Source of the DNA: Filobasidium wieringae
Taxonomy: Eukaryota > Basidiomycota > Tremellomycetes > Filobasidiales > Filobasidiaceae
DNA length: 64,000 bases
Assembly: GCA_001600055.1 (NCBI GenBank)
Contig: BCIV01000005.1
Coordinates: 888,228-952,227 of the forward strand
Direction of reading: 5' to 3'
Below, piece after piece: positions 22,784-33,120 of the stretch. The translations under genes and the position numbers were made by a program. The notes below the pieces were generated by a model. That model had not been told where the DNA came from. It ran no database searches and saw only the letters and a list, made by a program, of their open reading frames with translations. Numbering within the stretch: position 1 is the stretch's first letter; each line of letters begins with the position of its first letter.

Positions 22784-25700
22784 ATGCCCACATCGAACTC
22801 CACTCACCAGGTCTCGAATACAACCATGCCTCTCATCCGAACGATCACCCAAATGTCTTCAACCCCACCTCAATATATCGAACTCATCCAAACGTTCTCG
22901 GGCGGATACATCTTTTTGAGCTACATGATTGCGGTAGTAGGAAGCTTATGTACGCTGGAGTTATTATTACGTCGGTAAGTCTGTCTTTCGTCGATTTGGG
23001 AAAGCAAACAGGGGAGAAGGAAAACAGGGAAGAAGAAGAAGAAGCTGATCATTCCTTTCGGCGCCGATCAACTAGAACTTCCAACAGAGGAACACATAAC
23101 GTCCTGCTCCTCGTAGCCGCTGGGATCTGTTTCGGAAGCGTCTCCACCTTTAGCATGCATTTCATCGGGAACAACTCTCTATCACTACATCACCCTGATG
23201 AAGCTCTCTACAATTTCCCCGCCCTGACTTTAGCTTATGCGGCAGGATGGACGGTGCTCAGTCTAGTAGTCAGTTGTGGGTGCATGATCGGGGCGTTCTT
23301 TGTGATGGGATTAGAGGTTGGGTGGGGAGGATGGATTGGGGTTCTGTTCAGGTTCGGGAGACGAGGAGGGAAGGATGAAGAGGATGTTTCCGATTCTACG
23401 GGAAGGGAAGAGGACGTGATGGACTTGAGTGAATACGCATTGAAGAAGGATCTCACCAAGTCTAGCTCGGGTGGATCGAAGAAGACAAAGGAGATCAAGA
23501 AACTCAAGATCCGGGCCGAGTTTGGGAATCTGGTCGATCGATTGGAACATGCCCTTCGATGGACCATGATCGATTTCAACCCGGATGGTTCGGGGGAGAG
23601 TCGGAGTGAAAGGCGGAGACGAGAATTACAAGAGGAACGAGCGAAGAATAAAGCGATCGATTGGGAACGGACGGAAGGACCGGACACGGAGGTCGAGGGG
23701 GAAGGAAAAGACGTCAAGATTATAAGGGTCAAGACGGAACCTTCTGATCCTGTTGCCTCGGGGTACGATAACGAGGTTTTGGAGGGGGATAATATTCTCC
23801 CTTCCCCCGAGGCTGAGCGGCCGAAACAACCGGAGATAGACTTCAAACGGGATACGTATTCCGGATCGAGGGATAGAAGACGGTCCATCCCTACGATCCG
23901 GAATAAAAATACCTTTTCGCAACCTGCTCTTGCTCAAGGGATACATACACATACGCCGACTGTGGGAAGCACCATCTTCAACCCCGCTTTCTCTTTCCCC
24001 GGTCCTTCTCTCTCACCAACCGATACCTATAACGACACCCCGATCACCCCCAGTTCTGCCGGTTTGTCCCTTTACCCCCCTCCTCCATCGGGATCGATAT
24101 CCGCTCGACGAGCATCATTACCCTTGAGTTCGTCCGGTCATACCGAACCTATGCTTCTGGCAGGTCAGAAGTTGGACAGAATACAATCTCTTCCCGAACC
24201 AGAACCTGAAGATTTACGCTCAAAGCCGTTGTTCGATACGTCCAATCGGAGCCAAAGAGAGACGGCGGCACGAATAGAGGAAGGGATCAGACGAGCTTCG
24301 GTTGCCAGTGCGTTCGGTCAACAGAACGGGTTTGATATTCAAGGAGATACATCGACGACGAACCTGTATCGTTCTACGGAAGGTGCAGAATTGCCCGAAC
24401 GTGAGGAATTGGCTGAATCGATGGGTGTTAGGGAGGATAGGAGGCAGGGGATGTTGCATCGTGCGAGAAGGAGGAGACGGTCTTACGATCTCGCTTCTGG
24501 AAATAGGATGGATAGATTCAAGTCGTTGTTAGGGTACGACACGGTCACTTCTAGGGAGATTATCAAGATCTTGGTCGCTGGGACGATATGCGGATGGGGG
24601 ATCGCTGGGATGCGTGAGTCACAGCTTGAAGCGTTTCCTCTGCTCATTTAGCTGACGAGCGACCGGTAATAGATTACCTCGGACAACAGTCGATCGTCTC
24701 GATCCCTTATATCGCTTACTCTGCTGGGAACGTCGTCGGCAGTGTGATCATCGCCTGTGCTGCAGTCATTGTCGCACTCTATATCATGTTCATCATCTTG
24801 CGACCGAAATTGCAACACGGATGGCTGACCAGAATCGCCGTGGCGTGCATCTTGGCCGGGGCCGTTTGTGCCATGCATTACACCGCGATGGGAGGTGAGT
24901 CGCCCTATCTTCAAGGTTCCTCTCATTCTATACTGATGTGGTACATCTCCAACAGGCACCAGATACGCTTTACTAAGAGGTGTCCGACCGGTGGATAGCG
25001 CTTTCGGCAACAGCAAGAAGATGATCAGTGGGATCGTCGCATCGCTCGCTATCCTGGCTTGCTTTTGCATCTTGACGTTCATCGTTATCAGCCAGATCCG
25101 TGGAATCGCTCATAGAAAAGGTCGGAGGCGAGTGGTAGTCACGACCATGATCTATGATCAGGACGATCGATTGCTCGTGTCGCCCGACGGTATCCTTCCC
25201 ATGTGCGACATCGCATCGGTCGACACGCCTCAAAGAAAAGCTATCTTTTCCCGATCAAAGGATCCGAAATCGTGGGATTCCGAAAGTACTTCTTCTAGCG
25301 TACTCGATCTGGACCTTACGGCTTCGCATCCGGCATTCATCGCTGCACTAAGAAGCACCTGGGCTTGGAGACAACCGGGAGTCGTCCCAGCCCGGCGTAA
25401 CAGTGCCATCAAATCGAGCGAGACCGAACGAGTCGGTTCATCTTATCGGGATTCCACCCAAATTTCGAATTCAGGTCATGGTTCCAGTCCAGAACCGTCC
25501 GCGGTTTCCAGGCGGATATCTACACTTTCGATGGCCGAATCTGCTTGCTACCCTGGTACGCTTGATGGTCAGGCGCCTATGACACAGAACGTCGGAAAAT
25601 TTCTGGACCGCTTTTCCACAGCGGTCGCTCAATTAGCGAATGTCGTGACTGGCAGTAACCAGGGAGTGCGGCGGTTAGGCGTGTTATATGACCGCATATT

Positions 25701-27135
25701 GACGACGTGAGTACTCGCACTGCGCCGTGCCGTCGGTCCTTTGTGCTAACCTTAGCCATCTATCTAAAGTGGTCATGTTTCAGTCCAACACAACGGTATC
25801 AAGCCGACAACCATCTCCAAGGGTCAGCTTATCTTCCTCGTCCGTCGGGTGACAACCAGCCATGAGAAAAGTCAACTATTGGCGCGGAACTTTTTATTTG
25901 CCGAACCCAACGCCGTTGCTACAGTCATGTCCAAAACCTTGGCTGTTCCTGTTCAAAACTTTCTGGATATCATCGATGATCAGCGAGATTTCTGTGATGA
26001 GGGCATGTTCCGAAATCATCGACCTGGACGTCTCTACGCTTCGGCCTGTATCGTCCAACCTACGACAAGGGATGGTATACAGCTCTGCGTGGATCGAAAG
26101 CGGCGTCATCAACTTCCGTCACAGGAACTGTGCACATTGAGTTCATCGCATTCTTCCACTGTTACGCAGAGCACCGCAAATCAAGCCGATCAGTCATTAT
26201 GGACCATTGAGGAGATGGGAGAAGCTGTTCTAGCTTTGGAAGGGCAAACATTGTTTGAAATGCTCGCTCCGAAGAACGAATTGCTTTCACTATCGGACGT
26301 TCCGGTGGACGAACCAAACGTGATTAGATTACGCCAGATGCTAGTCGAAAGCCTGATCCCTATGTTGGATAGTATACTTTCCGCCCAAGCGATGGTCCAG
26401 GTCCTACCTCGGTTGGTTATCAGTCCTCAAATCATTCCGCTCAACGCCCCCTTCATCTCCGCTCAACCTGCTACACGGGTCCATGCCAGCAGACCAGCGG
26501 AAGTGAATGGTGCAACCTCGATTGCGTGGACGATCGTTTTCAAGGCAGTCTTACCTGTAGACGCTGAACCTGCAGGGGTAGATTGGGAGCCTTGGTCCCT
26601 GTTCCGAGCACAACAGGAGTGCGTCCTTCGAGATGGCCGGGAAGGCCTAATAGCAGCCCGCAATGCTCTCATTCATGCATCTCAAAATCCTGCTAGTATG
26701 GTGGGTTACTCGACAGCAAGACGACCTTCCAAGATCCAATGGTCTACTGGCCTGGAAGACGGCCTCGGACTACCATTCTCCCACCCCCTCGCCGCGGAAC
26801 CCGTCACTAGCAACCCGATGCTTCCGAAACAAGACATTCTCTCGACAGAAAGACGTCCTTCAATACTCGAATCGCCATCTCAACCTAATCGACTGAGGGA
26901 AACGCGCCGGGCTTCGGTAGCTCCTTCACAGATGGATGAGGAATATGAGGAAATGCCTCGATATCCCTCCGGTCTGTTCCCGGGCTCAAGTACGGTTCTG
27001 ATGGGTACAGGCCAAAGAGAAGCCGTCCCAGGAGTCAACACGTGGAGAGCCGATTGGATGACACGGCTGCTGAAGGAAGACCTTTACGGGTATGGGGCTC
27101 GGACGAACGAAGTATGGGACAGAGAGAAGGTTTGA
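22784..27135 (+). CDS. large MHYT-domain membrane sensor protein
   Basis: Five exons (22784-22974, 23088-24613, 24673-24894, 24956-25706, 25770-27135) join to 1351 residues. The N-terminus is an MHYT-type membrane domain, a seven-helix module thought to bind a gas or redox ligand through its Met and His residues. Three MHY-like motifs are visible: FSMHFIG, GMHYLGQQ and CAMHYTAMGG, each beside a hydrophobic helix (for example LLLVAAGICFGSVSTF, IIACAAVIVALYIMFIIL and MISGIVASLAILACF). Unusually, about 370 mostly disordered, charged residues (including SERRRRELQEERAK) separate the second and third helix groups. After the membrane part comes IYDQDDRLLVSPDGILPMCDIA, then a mixed region with RVGSSYRDST, HVSVQHNG and VQNFLDIIDDQRDFCDEGMF, ending TNEVWDREKV. 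No kinase, GGDEF or EAL output domain is recognised. The call is firm for the MHYT region; the signalling role is inference. Confidence 0.82.
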
Positions 27136-27842
27136 CGGGTTCGACGGGAATAATTTTGTATCTATTAGTTGTACAATGGCACGATGCCCAACATCAATGA
27201 GAAAAGATGTCTGAGTGAAATCTTACAACTCGGCGCTACAAAGGAAATTTGTACCAGGGACGCTCGCGCCTCCACTGCTTGCCCTCCCACTCCCAGCTCT
27301 CGTCCGCTAAACCCATCCTTTCTCAAATCATCTCTAAATTGTAGAGAGCAGACTTGAATCTTCTTTCAAACTCATCAGGATCGAATCCACTTGAGTGCCT
27401 TCGACTCCTCGGAACCCTCGGAGTGTACTCGTCGTGCGCGAAAGAGACCGGGCGCTGCGCTTGGACAGGCCTGCGAAAGCACGTCGATTTCGTCAGATCG
27501 CGTCCTTTCGTTGCCGTGTACACAAGCAACTCACTTTTCGATCCTATCTTCCTGAACCTGAATCTCGTTCTCCTCTTCTTCCTGTTCCCTTCCCTCTCTT
27601 CTGAACCATCCTTCCTCTCGAGGGTAGGACTATGAAAGACCGCCATGTTCGTCGGATCGCGTTCCTTAGGTATCGCGTTTCGTCAACCCACTCACCTTCC
27701 GATCCTAATCTCATGGTTTTCATTCTCCGGACCCCGGTTCTCATACTCCTGAGCTCTATTTCTATCTACCAAGCCATCTCCGTCATTCCTAAACGATGGG
27801 GAGATCAGTATCCTTGTATAAACGAAACCGTTGAATCACGAC
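27136..27842. other. convergent 3' flanks
   Basis: This lies between the ends of the MHYT gene and of family copy B. Overlapping frames on both strands (27323-27925) are rich in Arg and Ser without any motif. I see no gene. Confidence 0.35.
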
Positions 27843-28607
27843 TTACGAGCTACCCCTATCCGTGTCTTTCTCAATTTCGACTGCTGGTCCAGGACAAAGC
27901 GGCCAAGGAGAAGGAAGCGGGCTAGTAGCTGGAGGTGAAATCGGAGTAGGGCTAGCGGCTGGAGCAGGCAGTCTACTTTGAACGTGATGCCTGAGGATTC
28001 TCGCTTTTTCCCGGTGTTCCGCTGTTATTCCAGGGATTGATGACCAGTAAGGCCCGAGGTACTGCCTAGACCTGGAGAAGCCCTCAGATAGCTCCCTAGT
28101 ATTGACATTGGCGATGTCCTCTTGTAGTATTAGGTAGAGAGGAACGATTATAGTTGGCATCATGCCAAGGTCACAGTTGTTCACTCTCGCTTCGATCGCT
28201 CTTGCTCCGACACCATCATCAACTCTCCTGATGGCGCACCAGAGATGTAGTCCAGAATGGCAGGTAATAAAGTTGCTCTCAGGGATTGGAGAGAGGGTTC
28301 TCAACAGCCCCTGTATGATGTATGTCTCGAAATGAAACACTCCTGGACATAGAGAATAGCTTTGCTGAAAGGATCTACCTTGATACACCGCTCTTGAGAT
28401 TTGCACAGCCTTCTTATTGGATAATAGGTGGATCTGCAATGAGCTGGGACAGCGACCGAAGATGTCTAGTATAAGAGCGTTCCTAATCCTAGTCGTATCC
28501 ACAGCAGAAGATCTTGTGGTTCGATTACCTGCGGTCCGAGTGTAGGGTTTGGCGGCATCAGCCCGTTCACGTCGATGGGCCAGTGAAGCGGTGCGAAAGG
28601 CTGGCAT
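27843..28607 (-). CDS. hypothetical protein, FHF-motif family copy B
   Basis: Intronless frame of 254 residues with no known domain. After an Arg-rich N-terminus comes a globular core: a region around CPSSLQIHLLSNKK, then CPGVFHFETYIIQGLLRTL, then LHLWCAIRRVDDGVGARAIE and NNCDLGMMPTIIVPLYLIL. The tail is Pro/Ser rich (APAASPTPISPPATSPLPSP) and probably disordered. The core motifs FHF, the LHLW-x-x-IR helix, the DLG turn and the following hydrophobic helix match, in the same order, the proteins at 60516-61826 (FHYRPHISLSIIRTL, PHLVAAIRMI, DVDLGTVPPWLLTVWIVL) and 1035-2129. The similarity is by eye and moderate, but co-linear over about 100 residues. No targeting signal is evident. Function unknown. 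Confidence 0.6.
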   Translation of the reverse strand: MPAFRTASLAHRRERADAAKPYTRTAGNRTTRSSAVDTTRIRNALILDIFGRCPSSLQIHLLSNKKAVQISRAVYQGRSFQQSYSLCPGVFHFETYIIQGLLRTLSPIPESNFITCHSGLHLWCAIRRVDDGVGARAIEARVNNCDLGMMPTIIVPLYLILQEDIANVNTRELSEGFSRSRQYLGPYWSSIPGITAEHREKARILRHHVQSRLPAPAASPTPISPPATSPLPSPWPLCPGPAVEIEKDTDRGSS

Positions 28608-29242
28608 TTAGGGTGTGGAATATAGAGGTAGGGTAGGCAGGCTGATCACTTGTTCTATGAGGTGCGGGGTTGATGGGTTTGATTTGTTGTCCAGCATGCT
28701 CAGGTATTTATATGATTTTGATCAGATCTCGAGGACGAATTCGAGCGACGGTCGATTGCTTCCGGGAAGACGACTGATCACTCATGTTTGGAAATCGTCT
28801 TGCATGGTTCATCCTACAGCGTCTCCAGTTCCTACAGCCCGATACATAGACCAATAATCAGCTTACTGGGTCAAGACGACATCGACTGCTTGTGGCTTCT
28901 TACCGAAATCACCACTCGTCATCGTGCTCGAGCTCATACGTCGCTGCATTGCCGGTGGTAGCGTGACGAATCAACCAGGCGACCTTCCGATATAGATCCA
29001 GCTAGAGCACGTTCAAATCGCAAGTAAGTAGAGAGTACTCATCTATCTGGTTACGATACTGTGGTTCTTACCTCCTGTCTTCCCGTCATTTACCCTCCAG
29101 TCAAAAGCGCATCGAGACCGCTGATCACCCTAGATCACCCTAGATTCGGCTTCCGAAGCTCACGGAGATCAAACACCCATCTGAATCTACCTTGATGAGA
29201 CGCTGAGTTGCCACAAATCTATCGTACCTCTGCTATCTCCAA
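28608..29242. promoter_or_regulatory. divergent intergenic region
   Basis: This separates family copy B (minus) from the acetyltransferase gene (plus). A plus frame at 28615-28857 has no motif. No named elements. Confidence 0.4.
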
Positions 29243-30328
29243 ATGGCAAACACCAGTCCGCAGGAACCCCGGGTGTCAGGTCAGAAGCTCAATGTCAGAG
29301 TCTCAGAGGCTGTCCCGGAAGACTCTACCGCTCTGGTCAGTCCATATGTCTATCCTCCTGCGTTGACATCTTCCACTGACGTCCAGGTCCAAAGGCGACG
29401 ATCTTTCTAGAGGTTTTCTCCTTCCCTCAAATCTTCCCTTTCGATAAGACCGAACCCGTCTCCCTGCGACCTTCCCCATCCGTCAGAATACGTCGGACAG
29501 CTCACAGACTCGTTCGAGTCATAAACGATCCAGACTACCTGTTGTTAAAAGCTACGGACGAGAATACTGGAGAGATAGTGGGCTGGATGGGTACCGTTGT
29601 ACCTGAAAGAAGCTGGAGTGATCACCCCCTCGTCTCGGAAGAGAGCGAGACCGACTCTGAGCAAGATAGAGAAAGCTGGAAAGGAGTGGATAGAAAGGTT
29701 CATAACGGTACGCAAATCGTTGAATGCTCCTTCGTTCCCCATCAATCTCCATCAATCTTGAGTCACTCTCATAACCTCGAACCTATCGCCTTTGATGGTT
29801 CTGCCGTCACAAAACGGGTTTCCAAATGTCTCCTCAAGAAATCTTGCTGATTCCAATCCTACGTCCGACCTCCTGATAACAGACAGTTGGAAAGCCTGGG
29901 ATGCCTACCGTCAATCCATTCTCCCTCCTGGTCTATCACATTACTGTATCGCCCCCCTTTGCGTCTCCCCATCTCATCAAAACCGATCGATCGGCTCCTC
30001 CTTACTCTCGCACCTCACTCAAATCGCAGACGAGAAAAGTCTCCCAATCTACCTGGACGCAAGCAAAGCGGGGGAAGGGCTTTACAGGAAGAAAGGGTGG
30101 ATATGTTGGGGTGATGCAGGAAGAGAGTTTGCTCCCATGGTCAGGTGGGGAAAGGCTGAAGTGCCGAAGGGGGAATGGGATAAGGCATATGAGCGAAATG
30201 TGAGTCAGACAATGATATTCGATCGAGCTGAGATCTCTAGAGCTGATCTCGAGCTTGTGGTGATGAGTGATCTGCTCGGAAACGATTGTAGACGTGGAAT
30301 TTTGTTAACCATTAATACTGATACCTGA
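29243..30328 (+). CDS. GNAT-family N-acetyltransferase
   Basis: Acetyl-CoA-dependent acetyltransferase of the GNAT superfamily; the acceptor is unknown. Likely exons are 29243-29339, 29387-29707 and 29883 to the end. The joined protein shows VRVSEAVPEDSTAL (the usual beta1 start), FPQIFPFD, VGWMGTVVPER in the central sheet, then IAPLCVSPSHQNRSIGSSLL. The last is motif A, the acetyl-CoA pyrophosphate loop, here Q-N-R-S-I-G rather than Q/R-x-x-G-x-G/A. The closing part is LPIYLDASKAGEGLYRKKGW, as in many fungal GNAT proteins of this type. Intron 1 has a weak donor (GTCCAT) chosen to keep frame; intron 2 is 175 nt, long for this window. The 3' end is uncertain: a strong donor GTGAGTCAG follows YERN, and splicing to TGACAG at 30331 would give a different short tail. 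Confidence 0.78.
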
Positions 30329-30401
30329 CAGTTTCACAAGGAGTCATATAACAATATACGTTTGTCTTATGTAAAATACACTTGACTTGATAAGATTCAT
30401 T

Positions 30402-30622
30402 TCACAAGTCAGCGTTCGAGGCTGTAACGGGCGTTTCCTTCAGAGATCGACTACCGTACTCGGGGGTCGTAATGACTGGGGAAGATCCAGTACTTACGGA
30501 GCATCTCTGCGATACCATTATCGGCATTCCTCACCATCGATGTCCTTGATACGCATCCAGCTCTCTCTCGTCTCGGCATTGAAAAGGTCGCCTACCGTGA
30601 TGTATTTGAGGTCAGATTCGAT
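30402..30622 (-). pseudogene. orphan coding fragment (3' gene end)
   Basis: A minus-strand open piece starting at 30622 reads DLKYITVGDLFNAETRESW then MRIKDID. A 59-nt intron-like stretch (GTGAGGAATG to TTCCCCAG) joins it in frame to TTPEYGSRSLKETPVTASN and a stop at 30402. Composition and splice phase look like real coding sequence. However, every frame just upstream is closed by stops with no acceptor between, so it lacks a 5' part. It may be the relic of a truncated gene or depend on an exon I failed to find. Family not recognised. Confidence 0.3.
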
Positions 30623-30904
30623 TCAATCGATTACAATGGGTCTCTCCATACAATGCAACAGCCAAGATCGTATGAGATAAGGTTTGACTGAGAGCAGTGA
30701 CCTGGATAGGGAAAGGATGATGAAATACCGCCTCCCCAACTTCGGTCAAAAAGGAAGGTATGCATGCAGATTCGAACGGGGCATCGCTCGACGACCGGGT
30801 AAAAAAAGGGGTATGAAAAAAGATTATCTTACGTAATCCTCAAAATGGCGCAAAATTCGAAACTTTTGATGCGATAAACATGCAAAACATCGATACTAGT
30901 CAAA

Positions 30905-31050
30905 AAAAGTCAAAAAGCGTCCGCCCCGAGGTTTAAGCCCCTCGAGGTGCTATGGCGCGAACGCTTCCCGGTGCCGGGATAGCTCATCATTGACGGTGCC
31001 CGAATCCTCTAGGAAGGCTCGGGAACCGCTGAGCTATTGGTCCTCCCCGA
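30905..31050 (-). ncRNA. candidate structured RNA, possible Pol III transcript
   Basis: Two long hairpins lie side by side. Hairpin 1 pairs AAGCGT (30915-30920) with ACGCTT (30961-30966), then CGCC with GGCG, with an inner CGAGG/CCTCG stem. Hairpin 2 pairs ATAGCTCA (30979-30986) with TGAGCTAT (31030-31037), and inside it GGTGCCCGA (30995-31003) with TCGGGAACC (31019-31027). Read on the minus strand, the element begins with TAGCTCAGCGG, which resembles an A box. It has GTTCGCGCC downstream, loosely like a B box, and ends in runs of T (CTTTTTGACTTTTTTT). It does not fold as a tRNA. No protein frame explains it. I do not recognise a named RNA family. Confidence 0.4.
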
Positions 31051-31615
31051 TGTAACGGAAAATACGCGAATAATGGAAATAACTTGCTCGCTTGACCAGA
31101 CCATGCCCGAGCTTCCATCGGAATAACAATGACCAAGTCTCAAGTACGCCATGTACGTCTGCTTGCTTCAAGAGTGAGTCTGGGCATGATTCCCTGTTCC
31201 CTGGGTTGCGCTGCAGGTTGAGTCTCAGACGCACCCAGCGAGGTGATATACACCACAACTTCGTCCAGGCTCGGAAGCCCGTCTCTCTCATCTGGACCGT
31301 ATACGTGCATGCAGGATCAGAAGCTGTGTGTCCTATCGAAGTTGCGTTCTTGAATCCGAACCACCATAGGCCTAGACTGAGCTGCGCCGGGCGACGAGGT
31401 GCTGCGCGCGCGTAGATCGTCCTCGAACATATCAGAGTGAGACGTGAAATGTCTCGCTCAACGCAACGACTTGGAACTTCTCAAATCTGTCGACCTTGAG
31501 GACTTCATCATAGCCACGACCGCAGCGATTGGAACGATAATCCGTATATACCGAACCCTCAATCGAAATCAAATCGACCAGAGCAAGAAAGCGGTCAAGC
31601 GAATGATCATAAAGG
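31051..31615. other. intergenic upstream of atg10
   Basis: Short overlapping frames on both strands show no motif. The part nearest 31615 is the probable promoter and leader of atg10. Nothing else seen. Confidence 0.35.
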
Positions 31616-32770
31616 ATGATCGACCTCTCCAACCCTTTCCCATCGTATCAACACTTCCACAATACGTGTTCCACCTACTTCTTCTCCCCCGAACCGGGTT
31701 CCAAATCGAGTCCGGATGGTCCAGCGTCCTATGGTATAGAAGATGTGGACGATAGGTTGGTAAGAAAGCAAGACCTATATAGGGATATGAGGAGAGGATG
31801 GACGTTTTGTCGGCCTACTCCTTTGGACGATATTGTAAGTGTTTCCCGTTCTAGACGTCGAGCTGCGGACGTTTACTGTTTCTTTTGCTTCATCTGAATA
31901 CTCGTGTGATTACACTCTGGCTGTGTTATCGGTCATCGATGTTATCCTCGATGCGAGATAGAGGTTCGAGAGGTCTGGAGGGAATTGGGGCTGGTTTTAT
32001 AAACGGACCGGGTTCGTCCTTACTTCGACTGAGGAAGGGGCTGAATCGGATGGACCGAATGGTGGTAATCAATTGGAAGAATCTGAAGAAGATCTGGCTC
32101 TCAATGAGACTCTCGATGAGAGCCGTTCGTCAATGGGCACGCTGGGATCGATAGAGGCAGCTCGATGTCGGGGACTAAGACGACCGGTCGAGATGGGACA
32201 GGTGGAATGGTATATCACTTATCATCCCACCTATCGGATCCCGTGGATAATGTTCTCTGCCAGTCATCCCAGTGAGTCTCCCATCGCTTTACTCGTGGAA
32301 TCGTGGTTCCTTTATCGGTGTGCGAAAGGACAAGGAGAACGTTGTTAACCTTTACCTTGGGTTTAGATGGACAGCCTTTGAGTTTGGAGGAAATGATTGG
32401 GGATCGAGTGATCAGGGTGCCGGATGGATCTCTTTTTGCATTTCAAGAACAACAACCGACATCGTCCTCGCCATCGCCATTGCAATTACAATCGAGCCTA
32501 CCAGCGGATCAGACGTATCTTCCCTTGAACAACACCTCGTCCTTTCCATTACTGATCCAAACCCCGCATCCAGGGGTGAAAGGGATGATCCTCTGGGCCC
32601 TCGATCCGTGTGAGACCACCCGACACATCGGGGAACTCGTACAGTCTCAAGTGAGTGAGCGGGATGAGGTCGGAGACGATGCTGGGGGGAACGAGGAGGA
32701 GGAGGAGGAGAGGGAGATGTGGATGAGCGTGTGGATGGGGATGATCCGTCGTGTGGTCGATGTGAATTAG
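31616..32770 (+). CDS. atg10: autophagy E2-like enzyme Atg10
   Basis: E2-like conjugating enzyme that joins the ubiquitin-like Atg12 to Atg5 in autophagosome formation, acting in the cytosol. Three exons (31616-31834, 31962-32271, 32367-32770) give 310 residues. The N-terminus MIDLSNPFPSYQHFHNTCST leads to RRGWTFCRPT and NWGWFYKRTGFVLTSTEEG; an acidic insert of about 40 residues follows (ESEEDLALNETLDES). The E2-like core then shows VEWYITYHPTYRIPWIMFSA, NGQPLSLEEM and, after a Ser/Pro-rich loop, LLIQTPHPGVKGMILWALD running into LDPCETTRHIGELV. The Cys in DPCET sits where the catalytic Cys of Atg10 (usually HPC) is expected; the His to Asp change before it is notable. The tail is acidic. The call rests on the typical YHP-x-YRIP, G-x-PLSLEE and HP...PC spacing. 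Confidence 0.85.
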
Positions 32771-33120
32771 GGATCGTTAGCGCGTGAGGGCGTTTGCGTA
32801 CGTCGGTCGGTTCGATGTAAACATGGAAACTGCATAGCATGGACCGTATTTCGTGCATCGTGCGCTCTCTTTCCCATAGCTCTCTCTCTCTCCTCACCTA
32901 GTCCAAAGAGTACCAGGCTCAGTCTCTGCATCTACCTGCTCCTCCTCCTCCTTCTGGTATTACTCCGCTACCAGCTACGAGCCCATCCGTTCCATCGCCA
33001 AGCCTCCTTGCTCCGTTCGCCGTCGTAGCCATCACCTCTGAGCCAAGAAACACAGCGCACGATACCGCGATCCGTTCCATCCAACCGATCAATAACAATC
33101 ATCTCCACTCGACTGGAACC
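32771..33120. promoter_or_regulatory. pal1 upstream region
   Basis: This holds the 3' flank of atg10 and the probable leader of the next gene, which is CT-rich just before the ATG. No coding frame supported. Confidence 0.4.

Noticed and set aside
23235..23888. Minus-strand frame of 217 residues
   Set aside because: Antisense to the disordered insert of the MHYT gene; the composition mirrors the coding strand.
30976..31043. tRNA gene
   Set aside because: The A-box-like TAGCTCAGCGG on the minus strand suggested a tRNA, but there is no matching acceptor stem, anticodon arm or T-arm; the pairing is a long nested hairpin instead.
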